DNA from: Actinotalea sp. JY-7876
GTDB taxonomy: Bacteria > Actinomycetota > Actinomycetes > Actinomycetales > Cellulomonadaceae
Direction: 5' to 3'
NCBI RefSeq assembly: GCF_014042015.1
Contig: NZ_CP059493.1
Coordinates: 1,922,001-1,986,000 of the forward strand
Length of the DNA stretch: 64,000 nucleotides
Below are positions 46,626-57,116 of the stretch, in pieces. How positions within the stretch are numbered: the first letter of the stretch is position 1; each line of letters opens with the position of its first letter. The translations under genes were made by a program, and so were the position numbers. The notes under the pieces are model-generated. The model was given only the letters and a program-made list of their open reading frames with translations, had not been told where the DNA came from and did not search any database.

Positions 46626-47816
46626 TCAGCCGGTCACGATCAGCGGCACCAGCATCTCGCCCGGCGTGAGCGAGCCGTGCATGCCCTTGAGGGTGAGCGA
46701 GTGCGGCGTCTGGGTCCGCGAGTCGACGACACCGGCCCGACCCCGCGCGGCGACCACCACGTCGCCCACGAGCGCGTCGACGTGCTCGGCCACGGGCCCG
46801 AACCACCCGGCGGCCACCGCGTCGTCGTGCAGCGCCACGAGCGCGCGGTCGCCGAGGACCTGGCGCCACCGCGCCGCGACGTCGGGCGCGGTCCCGGGGC
46901 GCACGTGCACGTGGCTCGCGCGCGGCTCCCCCGCCACCAGGACGACGTCGCGCGCGAGCGCGGGCGTCGTGGCGACGTCCACGAGCAGGCCGTGGTCGAC
47001 GTCGACCATCCCGTGGTCCGCGGTGACCAGCAGCAGCGTCCCGGCCGGGAGGGAGCGCGCCAGGCGCGCGAGCTCGCGGTCGACCTCGGCCAGCGCGTCG
47101 CCCCACTCCGGCGACCGCCAGCCGAACTGGTGGCCCGCCTTGTCGACGTCGCGCCAGTACAGGTACACCAGGCCGGGCGCGGACAGCTCGTACAGCGCGG
47201 CGTCCACGCGGTCCTCGAGGCGCTCGGCGCGCACGAAGCTCGCCCCGCGCAGGGCCGCCTCCGTCAGGCCGGAGCCGGCGAAGTTGGCCGGGCCGACGAA
47301 GCTCACGGGGGCGCCCGCCGCCGCGAGCCGCTCGAAGACGGTCTCCTCACGCTGCCAGGAGGTCGCCTCCCCGGCGCCCTCCCACGAGATCAGGTTGGCG
47401 AGCCCTCCGGTCTCGGGGTTGCGCACGGTGTAGCCGATCAGCCCCGTGCGGCCGGGGGCGCACCCGGTGCCGAACAGGCCCATCGAGGCCGCGGTCGTCG
47501 ACGGGTAGCCCGAGGTCAGGGTGCGCGCCCCTGCGAGGTGCGAGCGCAGGAACGGCGCATGACCGGCGCGCTCGGTGAGCATCTCGTGGCCGAGGCCGTC
47601 GACGAGCACGACGCAGACCCGCGACGCGTCCGGCAGGTCGAGGCGCGCCTGCGCCTCCGCGGCGCCGTCGGGCAGGCGGTCGAGGTCCAGCCCGAGCGGA
47701 CGGGCGAGCGCCGCCGCCGCGCCGGGCAGGACGGCGTCCAGGCACCAGCCGCCGTAGTCGGGACTGACGAAGCCGGCCGCGGCGAAGGCACCGGCCACGA
47801 CGTCGGTGGTGGTCAC
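46626..47816 (-). CDS. Alkaline-phosphatase-superfamily phosphodiesterase
   Basis: This 396-residue type I phosphodiesterase/nucleotide pyrophosphatase-like enzyme has VCVVLVDGLGHEML with the first metal Asp, GYPSTTAASMGLFGTG with the Thr nucleophile, YWRDVDKAGHQFGW, and LLVTADHGMVDVDH with further metal ligands. There is no signal peptide, so it should be cytoplasmic. Members hydrolyse nucleotide or lipid phosphodiesters; the substrate is unknown here. GTG 47816 overlaps the stop of the DUF5998 gene by 4 bases, and tdk follows 9 bases downstream. The arrangement DUF5998-phosphodiesterase-tdk looks like one transcript. Confidence 0.88.
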   Translation of the reverse strand: MTTTDVVAGAFAAAGFVSPDYGGWCLDAVLPGAAAALARPLGLDLDRLPDGAAEAQARLDLPDASRVCVVLVDGLGHEMLTERAGHAPFLRSHLAGARTLTSGYPSTTAASMGLFGTGCAPGRTGLIGYTVRNPETGGLANLISWEGAGEATSWQREETVFERLAAAGAPVSFVGPANFAGSGLTEAALRGASFVRAERLEDRVDAALYELSAPGLVYLYWRDVDKAGHQFGWRSPEWGDALAEVDRELARLARSLPAGTLLLVTADHGMVDVDHGLLVDVATTPALARDVVLVAGEPRASHVHVRPGTAPDVAARWRQVLGDRALVALHDDAVAAGWFGPVAEHVDALVGDVVVAARGRAGVVDSRTQTPHSLTLKGMHGSLTPGEMLVPLIVTG

Positions 47817-48388
47817 CGGGCCCCCGCGCTGGCGGCGGACAGGGCTCGGGCGAAGTCCACGGCGGCCCGGACGGCCTCGGCGCCCTCGGCCTGCGCCGAG
47901 ACCCGCACGACGACGTCGTCCGGGGAGCTGGTGCCGGTGAGCCCGTGGTCGGCGTCGCACGACGGGTCGCCGCACGTCGCGGGCTCGAGGTCGATCCGCC
48001 GGACCGCTCCCCACCCGAGCGCGAGGGTGAGCTCGGCGGGCACGGCGCCCGCGCGGTGCTTCTCGGGCACCGGCACCACGTGGGTCAGCGCGACCGTGTG
48101 CAGGTGGGCCAGCGGGACGGACTCCGTGGTCGCCGACGCGCTCGCCGACGGGTGCTCCGAGTCGGCGGGGTGGTCGTCGACGTGCGCGAGGACCAGCCGG
48201 GTCGGGGTCAGCACGAGGACCGTGACGTGGCGGCGCACCTCGGTCGAGTCGAAGGTGGTCTCCGGATGGACGAGGTGCCCGACGACCGGCTCGCCCGCGA
48301 GCGCGACGTCCAGGACGTCGCCCACGAGCTCCGGGTAGTAGCCCGCGTGGTGCAGGCTGCGGCGAAGGTCGGTCATGGCTCCGGGCAT
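47813..48388 (-). CDS. DUF5998 family protein
   Basis: This 191-residue actinobacterial protein is of unknown function. The conserved parts are TDLRRSLHHAGYYPELVGDVL at the N-terminus, DSTEVRRHVTVLVLTPTRLVLAHVDD, and a C-terminal half with CGDPSCDADHG (a possible metal site) and DDVVVRVSAQAEG. A variable Ser-rich segment lies in the middle. ATG 48388 is chosen for AAGGAT 7 bases upstream; ATG 48376 is possible. It is coupled to the phosphodiesterase gene by a GTGA overlap. Confidence 0.8.
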   Translation of the reverse strand: MPGAMTDLRRSLHHAGYYPELVGDVLDVALAGEPVVGHLVHPETTFDSTEVRRHVTVLVLTPTRLVLAHVDDHPADSEHPSASASATTESVPLAHLHTVALTHVVPVPEKHRAGAVPAELTLALGWGAVRRIDLEPATCGDPSCDADHGLTGTSSPDDVVVRVSAQAEGAEAVRAAVDFARALSAASAGAR

Positions 48389-48447
48389 CTGCCCATCCTT
48401 CCACCGATCGGGACCCCGGTGGTGCTCCTCCCCGGGCGGCCGGGCGC

Positions 48448-51297
48448 CTACTGCGGCAGGGCGCGGCGCCCGGCGTCGGCGCGGCCGGCCCGGCCGACCT
48501 CGACGCGGGCCGCGAGCACGGCCGCGCCGTCCTGGGACACCAGCACGGGGTGCAGCTCGACGCTGCGGACCTCCGGCAGGTCGTCCGCGAGCACGGCGAC
48601 CCGCCCGAGCACGTCCACGAGCGCCGCGACGTCGAGCGCCGGGAGCCCGCGGTAGCCGAAGAGCCGCGGCGCGGCGCGCACGCTGCGCACCATCTCCTCC
48701 ACGTCGACATCGGTCAGCGGCGCGACGGCGTGCGACAGGTCGCCGAGCAGGTCGACCGCGTCACCCGCGAGGCCGAACGAGACGACGGGGCCGAAGCGCG
48801 GGTCCTCGGACGAGCGGATCACGCACGCGGCGCCGCTGCGTGCCATCCGCTGCACCTCGAAGGGGCTGCCGGCGGCGAGGGGACCCAGCCCGGTCCGCAT
48901 CTGGTCGAACGCCTCGCGCAGCGCGTCGGGGCCCGTGAGCCCGAGCCGGACCCCGCCGAGGTCGATCCGGTGCCGCAGGTGCGGGGCCGTGCTCTTGAGC
49001 ACCACCGGCCACCCGAGGCGCTCGGCGGCGGCGACGGCCTCGTCGGCGTCCGCCACCCGCTCGGTCCGCCACAGCGTGACCCCGTAGTGCCCCAGGAGCT
49101 CGCTCGTGCGGTCCGGGTCGAGGACCACCGCGGCGTCCTCGTCCTCGTCGACGGGCCGGCCCGGCTCTGTGCGGGCCCCCGCGAGGGCGTCGGCGACCAG
49201 GCGACGCGCGGCGGAGCGGTCCACGCCCGGCGGGTCCAGCGGGTGGCCGTGGTCCCGCGCGCGCCACGCGGCGTAGCGGACGGCGGCGGCGAGCGCGGCG
49301 ACGCCGTCCTCGGGCGCCGCGTACGCGGGGACCGACCAGGTCCGGCCCTCGGCGTCGGTGGCCGTCAGCGCGGGCGTGATGCCGCTGAGACCGAGCACGC
49401 ACGCGACGGTCGTGCGGCCCGAGCCCGCGGCGGCTCGCGCGACCGCGGCCGCGACACGGGGGTCCGGCGCGCCGAGGGTGGGGACGTGGACGACGACCAC
49501 GACGTCGGTCCCGGGGTCGGCGTAGACCTCGCTCAGCGTGGCGTCGAGGAGCCGCAGCTCCTCCTCCGTCTCCCCCGCCGAGAGGATGGCGCGCCGGTCC
49601 ACCACCGTCAGGCCGGCCGAGGACGCCGCCTCCGCGACGAGGGCGGCCATGGGCTCGGACCCGGTGAGCACGGCCACCCGGCGGCCGCGGGGCAGCGGCT
49701 GGTGCGCGAAGAGCTGCGCCGCGTCGAGCAGCGCGTGCTGGCTCTCGACGCGCACGACGCCGGACTGGCGCAGCACCTCGTCGAGCGCGCGCCGCGGCAC
49801 GCGCGTGGTGCGCAGCGCGTGGCCGGCGGGCACGACGTGCCCGGAGCGCCCGGCGGTCAGCACGACGAGCGGCTTGCCGGAGGCGAGCCGGCGGGCGACG
49901 CGGGCGAACTTGCGGGGGTTCCCGATCGACTCGAGGTAGAGCCCGACCACCTGCGTCGCGTCGTCCTGGGTCCAGAACTGCATCAGGTCGTTGCCGGACA
50001 CGTCGGCGCGGTTGCCCGAGGAGACGAAGGTCGACAGGCCGAGGCCGCGGCGTCGCGCCGAGGCGAGCAGCCCGACCGCCAGCGGCGCGGACTGGCAGAA
50101 CAGCGCCAGGCTCCCCGGCTGCGGCAGCGCCGGGGTGAGCGAGGCGTTGACCGTGGGCGCGGGGTCGCCGCCCCCGGCGCCGTCACCGGACGCACCCGGG
50201 CGCGCCGACGCGTCGCCGTGGCGGAAGAAGCCGAACGACGCCGGGCCGAGCACGCGCATCCCCGCGCCGTGCGCCGCCCGCACGAGCGCCCGCTGGTGCG
50301 CGAGGCCGTCGGGTCCCGTCTCGGCGAACCCGCCCGTCAGCACGACGACGCCGTGGGCCCCGAGCCGTGCGCAGCGCCGCACGACGTCGGCGGCGCGCTC
50401 GGCGGCGACGGCCAGGACGAGCAGGTCGACCCGGCCGGGCACGGTCGCGACGTCGTCGTGGACCAGCGCGCCGGCGGCGTCGTCCGCCGTCAGTCCGACC
50501 ACGTGGACGACGGGGCGCAGGACGCCGTCGGCGTCACCCGCGCCCACGGCGGGCGGGTCGCCCGGCGCACCGGTGCCGCGCAGGTGCGCGACCACGGCGA
50601 GGGCCGGTGCGCGCGTGCCCGGGCCGCCGTCCGTGACGACGAGCACCGACGCGGGGGTGAGCAGGGCGCGGACGCTGCGCGCCTCCGCCCGGTGCTCGCG
50701 GTCGGCCATGACGGCGAGCGAGCGCTCGGTGGGGTCCAGGTCGAACGACACGGTGACGATGCCGTCGTCGAGGTGCTGGCGCACGACGTAGCCGGCGACG
50801 CGGAACACACCGAGCATCTGCCCGTTCTGCGGCAGCACCTCGGCCGTGAAGCGCCGGATGCCCCGTTCGCGCGCCGCCGCCGCGAGGTGCTCCAGCAGCA
50901 CGGAACCCAGCCCGCGGCCGTGGTGGTCGTCCGCGACGTTGAAGGCGACCTCGGCCTCGGCCGGGCCGGTCCGGTCGTAGCGGGCGACGGCGATGATGCG
51001 CTCGCCGCCCTCGTCCTCGGGCGCGTCGGTGACCGCGACGAGCGCGACCCGGTCGTGGTGGTCGACCTGCGTGAACCGGGTGAGATCCCGCTCGGGCAGC
51101 CGCTCCAGCTGGGCGAAGAAGCGGAAGTACGTCGAGCGCTCGGACTGCGCCACGTGGAAGGCCTGCAGCCGAGCCGCGTCCTGCGTGCGGATGGGCCGCA
51201 CGTGCGCGGTGCTGCCGTCACGCAGGACGACGTCGGCCTCCCAGTGACGGGGGTAGCCCGGCGCCGTGCTCCCAGCCGGGCCCGCCGCGTCGCTCAC
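48448..51297 (-). CDS. GNAT acetyltransferase fused to an ADP-forming acyl-CoA-synthetase-like protein (Pat-like)
   Basis: This 949-residue protein has an N-terminal GNAT domain (about 20-200: [40 protein letters not shown] with the acetyl-CoA pyrophosphate loop). A CoA-binding Rossmann domain, two ligase domains (about 215-690) and a C-terminal ATP-grasp lobe (about 725-940: [20 protein letters not shown]) follow. The same parts make up protein lysine acetyltransferase PatZ/Pat, but there the GNAT domain is C-terminal. The synthetase phosphohistidine motif SHTG reads GHAL here, and the ATP-grasp HKSD reads HRID, suggesting a regulatory rather than catalytic synthetase half. GTG 51297 is 6 bases after TAGCCT. 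It is divergent from parC. Confidence 0.85.
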   Translation of the reverse strand: MSDAAGPAGSTAPGYPRHWEADVVLRDGSTAHVRPIRTQDAARLQAFHVAQSERSTYFRFFAQLERLPERDLTRFTQVDHHDRVALVAVTDAPEDEGGERIIAVARYDRTGPAEAEVAFNVADDHHGRGLGSVLLEHLAAAARERGIRRFTAEVLPQNGQMLGVFRVAGYVVRQHLDDGIVTVSFDLDPTERSLAVMADREHRAEARSVRALLTPASVLVVTDGGPGTRAPALAVVAHLRGTGAPGDPPAVGAGDADGVLRPVVHVVGLTADDAAGALVHDDVATVPGRVDLLVLAVAAERAADVVRRCARLGAHGVVVLTGGFAETGPDGLAHQRALVRAAHGAGMRVLGPASFGFFRHGDASARPGASGDGAGGGDPAPTVNASLTPALPQPGSLALFCQSAPLAVGLLASARRRGLGLSTFVSSGNRADVSGNDLMQFWTQDDATQVVGLYLESIGNPRKFARVARRLASGKPLVVLTAGRSGHVVPAGHALRTTRVPRRALDEVLRQSGVVRVESQHALLDAAQLFAHQPLPRGRRVAVLTGSEPMAALVAEAASSAGLTVVDRRAILSAGETEEELRLLDATLSEVYADPGTDVVVVVHVPTLGAPDPRVAAAVARAAAGSGRTTVACVLGLSGITPALTATDAEGRTWSVPAYAAPEDGVAALAAAVRYAAWRARDHGHPLDPPGVDRSAARRLVADALAGARTEPGRPVDEDEDAAVVLDPDRTSELLGHYGVTLWRTERVADADEAVAAAERLGWPVVLKSTAPHLRHRIDLGGVRLGLTGPDALREAFDQMRTGLGPLAAGSPFEVQRMARSGAACVIRSSEDPRFGPVVSFGLAGDAVDLLGDLSHAVAPLTDVDVEEMVRSVRAAPRLFGYRGLPALDVAALVDVLGRVAVLADDLPEVRSVELHPVLVSQDGAAVLAARVEVGRAGRADAGRRALPQ

Positions 51298-51303
51298 CGG
51301 CCC

Positions 51304-51309
51304 AGGCTA
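51304..51309 (-). promoter_or_regulatory. Candidate -10 hexamer (TAGCCT) of the GNAT/acyl-CoA synthetase gene
   Basis: Minus-strand TAGCCT lies 6 bases before GTG 51297. Confidence 0.5.
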
Positions 51310-51351
51310 GCCGCCGGGCGCGTCGCGGGACCGGGACCGGCGCGCCAGCAG

Positions 51352-51357
51352 CGACAA
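51352..51357 (+). promoter_or_regulatory. Candidate -10 hexamer (GACAAT) of parC
   Basis: GACAAT overlaps the first possible ATG (51357), which argues that the true start is the later ATG 51399 with a leader of about 35 bases and GAGGAG in it. Confidence 0.35.
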
Positions 51358-51398
51358 TGGGACGTCCGCCCCGCACGAACCGAGGAGCCCCGCCGCCG

Positions 51399-53849
51399 AT
51401 GGCCCGCCGAACCCCAGACGCGCCTGTCGGACCCGTCGCCGAGAACATCGTCGAGATCGACGTCCAGGCGGAGATGGAGGGCTCGTTCCTCGAGTACGCG
51501 TACTCGGTCATCTACGCGCGGGCCCTGCCCGACGCGCGCGACGGCCTCAAGCCCGTGCAGCGCCGCATCCTCTACCAGATGGCCGACATGGGCCTGCGCC
51601 CCGACCGGGCCCACGTGAAGTCCGCCCGCGTGGTGGGCGAGGTCATGGGCAAGCTCCACCCCCACGGCGACACGGCGATCTACGACGCGCTGGTCCGCAT
51701 GGCCCAGCCGTTCTCCCTGCGCCTGCCCCTCATCGACGGCCACGGCAACTTCGGCTCCCTCGACGACGGCCCCGCGGCCCCGCGCTACACCGAGGCGCGC
51801 CTGGCCTCTGCCGCCATGGCGATGGTGACCGACCTCGACGAGGACGTCGTCGACTTCGGCCCCAACTACGACAACAAGCTGACCCAGCCCGAGGTCCTGC
51901 CCTCCGCGCTGCCGAACCTCCTCGTCAACGGCGCCTCGGGGATCGCCGTCGGCATGGCCACCAACATGGCGCCGCACAACCTCGTCGAGGTCGTCGCCGC
52001 GGCGCGCCACCTCGTGGCGAACCCCCACGCGACGCTCGAGGACCTCATGCGGTTCGTCCCCGGGCCGGACCTGCCGACCGGCGGCAAGATCGTCGGCCTC
52101 GAGGGCGTGCGCGAGGCGTACCGCACGGGGCGCGGCACCTTCCGCACGCGCGCGACCGCGCGGATCGAGAACGTCACGCCCCGCCGCAAGGGGATCGTCG
52201 TCACCGAGCTCCCCTACCTCGTCGGTCCCGAGAAGGTGATCGAGAAGATCAAGGAGGCGGTCCAGGCCAAGAAGCTGGGCGGCATCACGGCGGTCACCGA
52301 CCTCACCGACCGCACCCACGGGCTCCGGCTCGTCATCGAGGTCAAGAGCGGCTTCGACCCCGAGGCCGTGCTCGAGCACCTGTACCGCTACACGCCGATG
52401 GAGGACTCCTTCGGCATCAACAACGTCGCGCTGGTCGACGGCCAGCCGCGCACCCTCGGCCTGCGGGACATGCTCGAGGTCTGGGTCAGCCACCGGCTCA
52501 CGGTGGTGCGGCGGCGCACCGCGCACCGGCTCGCGCGGCGCCTCGAGCGGCTGCACCTCGTCGAGGGCCTGCTCGTCGCGATCCTCGACATCGACGAGGT
52601 CATCCAGGTGATCCGGGCGTCGGACACCGCCGAGGTCGCGCGCGAGCGCCTCATGAGCGTCTTCGACCTGTCCACGCAGCAGTCCGAGTACATCCTCGAG
52701 CTGCGGCTGCGGCGGCTCACGCGGTTCTCGCGGATCGAGCTGGAGAAGGAGGCCGAGCAGCTGCGTCGCGAGATCGCCGAGCTGGAGGCGATCCTCGCCG
52801 ACGACGCGCTGCTGCGGACCGTGGTGAGCGACGAGATGGCGAAGGTCGCCGCCACCTTCGGCACGCCGCGCCGCACCATCCTGCTCGAGCACGCCGGGGG
52901 GTCCGGCGTGGTCGGAGCGCCCGCCGCCCGCACCGCGCCGCTCGAGATCGCCGACGCCCCCTGCTGGGCGCTGCTCTCCGGCACGGGCCTCCTCGCCCGT
53001 ACCGCCGACGAGACCGAGCCGGCGCGCGAGGGCCGCCGCGCCGCGCACGACGTCGTCGCCTCGCGGGTGCTGACCTCCACGCGCGGCGAGATCGGGGCGG
53101 TGACGAACCGGGGCCGCGTGCTGCGCCTGCCGGTGCTGGACCTGCCCGGCATGCCGCCGACGGACGGTCCCCCGTCGCTCTCGGGCGGCGTGCCCGTCAG
53201 CGAGGTGCTCGAGCTCGGGCCCGGTGAGCGCGTCCTCGCCCTGGTCGGCCTCGACGCGGACAGCCCGACGCTGGCGCTGGGCACCGCGGGCGGCGTCGTC
53301 AAGCGCGTGGTGAGCGAGCAGGCGCCGAGCCGCGACGCGTGGGACGTCATCGGCCTGCGCGACGGCGACGAGGTGGTGGGCGCCACCGTGGTCGGGGACG
53401 ACGACGAGCTCGTGCTGGTCACGAGCGACGCCCAGCTGCTGCACTTCGGGGCGGCCGCGGTGCGGCCGCAGGGCCGCCCGGCCGGCGGGATGACGGGGAT
53501 CAAGCTCGCGCCCGGCGAGCGCGTGGTCTTCTTCGGCGCGGTCCCCGCGGGGACGCCCGAGGCGGTCGTCGTCACGGTCGCCGGGACCTCCGGCGCGCTG
53601 GCGGGCACGCAGCCCGGCGCCGCCAAGGTCACGCCGTTCGACGCGTACCCCGCCAAGGGTCGCGCGACCGGCGGCGTGCGGGCGCAGCGCTTCCTGCGGG
53701 GCGAGGACACGCTCCTGCTCGCCTGGGTCGGGCCGGCGCCCGTCCGGGCGACGGGCTCGGCCGGTCAGGCCCTCGAGCTGCCGCCCCTCGACCCGCGCCG
53801 CGACGGCAGCGGCGTCGCGCTGCCCGCCCCGCTGCACGCCGTCGGCTGA
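51399..53849 (+). CDS. parC: DNA topoisomerase IV subunit A
   Basis: This type IIA topoisomerase breakage-reunion subunit, with ParE, decatenates chromosomes. The 816 residues have [27 protein letters not shown] (shown here only as landmark, N-terminal), [14 protein letters not shown] and the catalytic Y130 in [11 protein letters not shown] coiled-coil/tower region (about 430-500) and a C-terminal beta-pinwheel follow. The GyrA box (QRRGGKG) of gyrase is absent from the C-terminal domain, which supports topo IV over gyrase. Start at 51399 as argued for the promoter. parE lies 1.1 kb downstream on the opposite strand, with a GNAT gene between. Confidence 0.92.
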   Translation: MARRTPDAPVGPVAENIVEIDVQAEMEGSFLEYAYSVIYARALPDARDGLKPVQRRILYQMADMGLRPDRAHVKSARVVGEVMGKLHPHGDTAIYDALVRMAQPFSLRLPLIDGHGNFGSLDDGPAAPRYTEARLASAAMAMVTDLDEDVVDFGPNYDNKLTQPEVLPSALPNLLVNGASGIAVGMATNMAPHNLVEVVAAARHLVANPHATLEDLMRFVPGPDLPTGGKIVGLEGVREAYRTGRGTFRTRATARIENVTPRRKGIVVTELPYLVGPEKVIEKIKEAVQAKKLGGITAVTDLTDRTHGLRLVIEVKSGFDPEAVLEHLYRYTPMEDSFGINNVALVDGQPRTLGLRDMLEVWVSHRLTVVRRRTAHRLARRLERLHLVEGLLVAILDIDEVIQVIRASDTAEVARERLMSVFDLSTQQSEYILELRLRRLTRFSRIELEKEAEQLRREIAELEAILADDALLRTVVSDEMAKVAATFGTPRRTILLEHAGGSGVVGAPAARTAPLEIADAPCWALLSGTGLLARTADETEPAREGRRAAHDVVASRVLTSTRGEIGAVTNRGRVLRLPVLDLPGMPPTDGPPSLSGGVPVSEVLELGPGERVLALVGLDADSPTLALGTAGGVVKRVVSEQAPSRDAWDVIGLRDGDEVVGATVVGDDDELVLVTSDAQLLHFGAAAVRPQGRPAGGMTGIKLAPGERVVFFGAVPAGTPEAVVVTVAGTSGALAGTQPGAAKVTPFDAYPAKGRATGGVRAQRFLRGEDTLLLAWVGPAPVRATGSAGQALELPPLDPRRDGSGVALPAPLHAVG

Positions 53850-53854
53850 CCGCG

Positions 53855-53883
53855 GGGCCGGCGCCTCGCGGGACCGCCGGCCC
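53855..53883. terminator. Bidirectional terminator between parC and a GNAT gene
   Basis: GGGCCGGCG pairs perfectly with CGCCGGCCC across an 11-base loop, centred in the 42-base gap between two converging stop codons. Confidence 0.7.
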
Positions 53884-53891
53884 GGCAGGGC

Positions 53892-54914
53892 TCAGAGCTC
53901 GACGCTGTACAGGACCTCGCCGTGGGTGGCCTCGTAGCCCAGACGCTCGTACATGCCGTGGGCGCCGGACGGGTTGGCGGTGTCGACCCCTAGGCACGCG
54001 TACTGCATGCCGTCCGCCCGGTACGCCGTCATCGCCCGCGCCAGGAGCGCCGTGCCCAGACCGGTCCCGCGCGCCGCGCGGCGGACGCCCAGCAGCTCCG
54101 TGTAGCCGGAGGTGTACCCGTCCGCGGCCCAGTCGTCCTCGTAACGGCCCGAGATCAGGTACCCCAGGACCTCGTCCCCGTCGCCGAGCGCCACGAAGCT
54201 CCACGTGGGCGCGAAGTGCGGGCCGTGCCGCCACGTCTCCGGCGTCCGCGGCTCGGAGCCCCAGTGGTCGGCGGCGAAGGCCTCGTTGTGCGCGCGCCGC
54301 ACCGCGTCGTCGAGCTCCGGCTCCCAGCCGACGACGCGCACGCCGGCGGGCACCTGGGCGTCCGGGAGCGGCTGGGCGAGGTCGCGGCGCATCTCCGTGT
54401 ACCAGCGGACCGGGCTGAAGCCCGCGGCGGCCCACAGCCGCCGGTGGTCGCGGGCGGACTCGTCGACGAACACCGCCAGGCGGGCGGGCAGCTCCTTGCC
54501 GGACTCCGCCAGCTTCTGCCGACCCCGGCCCTCGAGCCAGCCCACGAGCGCCCGGCCGAGGCCGCGCCCCCGCCACCGCGGGTGCACCCCGCCGCGCAGG
54601 AACGCGCGCACCGTGCTCACGTCGCTCGGGAGCACCTCCACGAAGCCGTACGCGCGCATCACGCCGTGGGTGTCGAAGCCGCCCAGGGTGTCGCGCTCCA
54701 GGTCCTTCCAGCCGCCCTCGAACATCTCCACGACGTCCTCGTAGGACTCGCGCTGGGGCCGCGCGTCCGCCACCTGGATGGCCTCGATCAGGGCGTGCAG
54801 CGCCGTCGCGTCCCGGGCCTGCAGGGGACGCCACGACAGCTCCAGGTGCGCGTGCGGTACCTCGAGGACGTCGGGCGGGTCGGCGCGGACGGCGATCGGC
54901 TCGAGCATTGTCAC
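53892..54914 (-). CDS. Double-domain GNAT N-acetyltransferase
   Basis: This 340-residue protein has two tandem GNAT folds, as in mycothiol synthase MshD and related enzymes. In the N-terminal domain (about 25-180) the acetyl-CoA loop is VHPRWRGRGLGRALVGWL. In the C-terminal domain (about 195-340) it is VRRAARGTGLGTALLARAM, followed by NPSGAHGMYERLGYEA. Both loops keep R/Q-x-x-G-x-G/A, so both could bind acetyl-CoA. MshD has a degenerate first domain, which is not seen here, so this is probably a different amine acetyltransferase. GTG 54914 follows TAGGGT by 7 bases. It is 27 bases downstream of parE on the same strand. Confidence 0.83.
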   Translation of the reverse strand: MTMLEPIAVRADPPDVLEVPHAHLELSWRPLQARDATALHALIEAIQVADARPQRESYEDVVEMFEGGWKDLERDTLGGFDTHGVMRAYGFVEVLPSDVSTVRAFLRGGVHPRWRGRGLGRALVGWLEGRGRQKLAESGKELPARLAVFVDESARDHRRLWAAAGFSPVRWYTEMRRDLAQPLPDAQVPAGVRVVGWEPELDDAVRRAHNEAFAADHWGSEPRTPETWRHGPHFAPTWSFVALGDGDEVLGYLISGRYEDDWAADGYTSGYTELLGVRRAARGTGLGTALLARAMTAYRADGMQYACLGVDTANPSGAHGMYERLGYEATHGEVLYSVEL

Positions 54915-54921
54915 GTGGGAG

Positions 54922-54927
54922 ACCCTA
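54922..54927 (-). promoter_or_regulatory. Candidate -10 hexamer (TAGGGT) of the GNAT gene
   Basis: Minus-strand TAGGGT lies 7 bases before GTG 54914, so the GNAT gene need not depend on parE transcription. Confidence 0.5.
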
Positions 54928-54941
54928 GAGCGTGCCGGCGC

Positions 54942-57071
54942 TCAGGCGTCGATGCGGGCGCGGTCGAGCTGCGCCGCACCGGCCACGATGAAGTCGCGGC
55001 GCGGTCCGACCTCCGAGCCCATGAGGAGCTCGAAGACCGTCTCCGCGGCCGCGGCGTCCTGCGCCGTGACGCGGCGCAGGGTCCGGTGGCGGGGGTCCAT
55101 CGTCGTCTCCGCGAGCTGGTCCGCGTCCATCTCGCCCAGGCCCTTGTACCGCTGGATGTCCTCCTTGTAGCGGCGCCCGGAGCGCTCGAGCTTCTTCAGC
55201 GTCGTCGCCAGCTCGGCCTCGGAGTACGTGTAGACGTACTCGTTCTTGCGCGAGCCGGCGCCGATGACCTCGATGCGGTGCAGGGGCGGGACCGCGGCGT
55301 ACACGCGTCCGGCGTCGACCAGGGGACGCATGTACCGGAAGAACAGCGTGAGCAGCAGGGTCCGGATGTGGGCGCCGTCGACGTCGGCGTCCGTCATGAG
55401 CACGATCTTGCCGTAGCGCGCCGCCTCGAGGTCGAAGCTGCGCCCCGAGCCCGCGCCGAGCACCTGGATGATCGCGGCGCACTCGGCGTTCTTGAGCATG
55501 TCCGAGATCGAGGCCTTCTGGACGTTGAGGATCTTGCCGCGGATCGGCAGGAGCGCCTGGAAGTCCGAGCTGCGCGCGAGCTTGGCCGTCCCGAGCGCGC
55601 TGTCGCCCTCGACGATGAAGAGCTCGCTGCGCTCGACGTCGTCGCTGCGGCAGTCCGCGAGCTTGGCGGGCAGGGCCGAGGTCTCCAGGGCGTTCTTGCG
55701 CCGCGAGATCTCCTTCTGCTTGCGCGCCGAGAGCCGGGCCCGCATCTCGGCGACGACCTTGTCGAGCACGAGGCTGGCCTGGCCCTTGAGGTCGCGCTTG
55801 CTCGACGTCAGCAGGGCCGTGAGCTCCGTCTCCACGACCTTGGCGACGATCGCACGGACCGGTCCGGTCCCCAGGACCTCCTTGGTCTGGCCCTCGAACT
55901 GCGGCTCCGCCAGGCGGACGGTGACGACCGCGGTGAGGCCGGCGAGGACGTCGTCCTTCTCGATGCGCTCCGACGAGTCCTTCGTGGAGACCTTGAGCCG
56001 CCGGGCGTTGAGCTCGACCTGCTTGCGCAGCGTCTTGAGCAGCGCCTGCTCGAAGCCGGCCAGGTGCGTGCCGCCCTTGGGCGTCGCGATGATGTTGACG
56101 AACGAGCGGACCTCGGTGTCGTACCCGGTCCCCCACCGCAGCGCGACGTCGACCTCGGTCTCCCGCGTGACCTCCTGCGACATCAGGTGGCCGCGCCCGT
56201 CGAGCACGGGCACCGTCTCGGTGAAGGTGCCGGTGCCGGCGAGGTGCCACGTCTGCGTCACGGCCGTGTCGGGCGCCAGGAACTCGACGAAGTCGACGGT
56301 CCCGCCGTGGTGGACGAAGGTCTCCTCGTGCGGGCCCTCGGCGCCCGGCGTCCCGGGCAGGCCGCGCTCGTCGCGCACCGTGATCGTCAGCCCCGGCACG
56401 AGGAACGTCGTCTGCCGCACGCGCGAGACGAGCTCGTCGTACGAGAACACGGCCGTGCGCGGGAACACCTGGCGGTCGGCCCAGTAGCGCACGCGCGTGC
56501 CCGTCCGCGCGCGGGGGACCTTGCCGACGACGGCGAGCTCGGACGCGTCCACGAACGGGGTGAACGGCGCGTCCGGGTCGGCGCCGGCGGCCGGGTCCGC
56601 GAACCGGCCGGGCTCGCCGCGGTGGAAGGTCATCCGGTGCGTGCGACCGCCGCGGTCCACCTCGACGTCGAGCCGGGAGGACAGGGCGTTGACCACGCTC
56701 GCGCCGACGCCGTGCAGGCCGCCCGACGCCGCGTACGAGCCGCCGCCGAACTTGCCGCCGGCGTGCAGCTTGGTGAAGACGACCTCGACGCCCGAGAGCC
56801 CCGTCTTGGGCTCGACGTCGACCGGGATGCCGCGGCCGTTGTCACGCACCTCGACCGAGGAGTCCGCGTGGAGCACGATGTCGATCCGGTCGCAGTGACC
56901 GCCCAGCGCCTCGTCGACCGAGTTGTCGATGATCTCCCACAGGCAGTGCATCAGGCCGCGCGAGTCGGTGGTCCCGATGTACATGCCGGGTCGCTTGCGG
57001 ACCGCCTCCAGCCCCTCGAGCACCGAGAGGTGGCGGGCGGTGTAGCTGGACTCTGACACCGTGCTGGTCAC
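54942..57071 (-). CDS. parE: DNA topoisomerase IV subunit B
   Basis: This GHKL ATPase subunit of topo IV has 709 residues. LEAVRKRPGMYIG opens the ATPase domain, LWEIIDNSVDEALGGHCD carries the Mg-binding Asn, VRDNGRGIPVDV is the nucleotide box and GGLHGVGASVVNALS the ATP lid. The TOPRIM domain shows FIVEGDSALGTAKLARS and LMTDADVDGAHIRTLLLTLF (DxDxD). No gyrase-type insert is present, and the length suits ParE. GTG 57071 follows TAGGAT by 6 bases. parC lies 1.1 kb away on the other strand. Confidence 0.94.
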   Translation of the reverse strand: MTSTVSESSYTARHLSVLEGLEAVRKRPGMYIGTTDSRGLMHCLWEIIDNSVDEALGGHCDRIDIVLHADSSVEVRDNGRGIPVDVEPKTGLSGVEVVFTKLHAGGKFGGGSYAASGGLHGVGASVVNALSSRLDVEVDRGGRTHRMTFHRGEPGRFADPAAGADPDAPFTPFVDASELAVVGKVPRARTGTRVRYWADRQVFPRTAVFSYDELVSRVRQTTFLVPGLTITVRDERGLPGTPGAEGPHEETFVHHGGTVDFVEFLAPDTAVTQTWHLAGTGTFTETVPVLDGRGHLMSQEVTRETEVDVALRWGTGYDTEVRSFVNIIATPKGGTHLAGFEQALLKTLRKQVELNARRLKVSTKDSSERIEKDDVLAGLTAVVTVRLAEPQFEGQTKEVLGTGPVRAIVAKVVETELTALLTSSKRDLKGQASLVLDKVVAEMRARLSARKQKEISRRKNALETSALPAKLADCRSDDVERSELFIVEGDSALGTAKLARSSDFQALLPIRGKILNVQKASISDMLKNAECAAIIQVLGAGSGRSFDLEAARYGKIVLMTDADVDGAHIRTLLLTLFFRYMRPLVDAGRVYAAVPPLHRIEVIGAGSRKNEYVYTYSEAELATTLKKLERSGRRYKEDIQRYKGLGEMDADQLAETTMDPRHRTLRRVTAQDAAAAETVFELLMGSEVGPRRDFIVAGAAQLDRARIDA

Positions 57072-57077
57072 GCCCCG

Positions 57078-57083
57078 ATCCTA
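57078..57083 (-). promoter_or_regulatory. Candidate -10 hexamer (TAGGAT) of parE
   Basis: Minus-strand TAGGAT lies 6 bases before GTG 57071. Confidence 0.5.
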
Positions 57084-57116
57084 GGTGCTGGGCCCGACAC
57101 GCCCCGGCAGGCGCAA

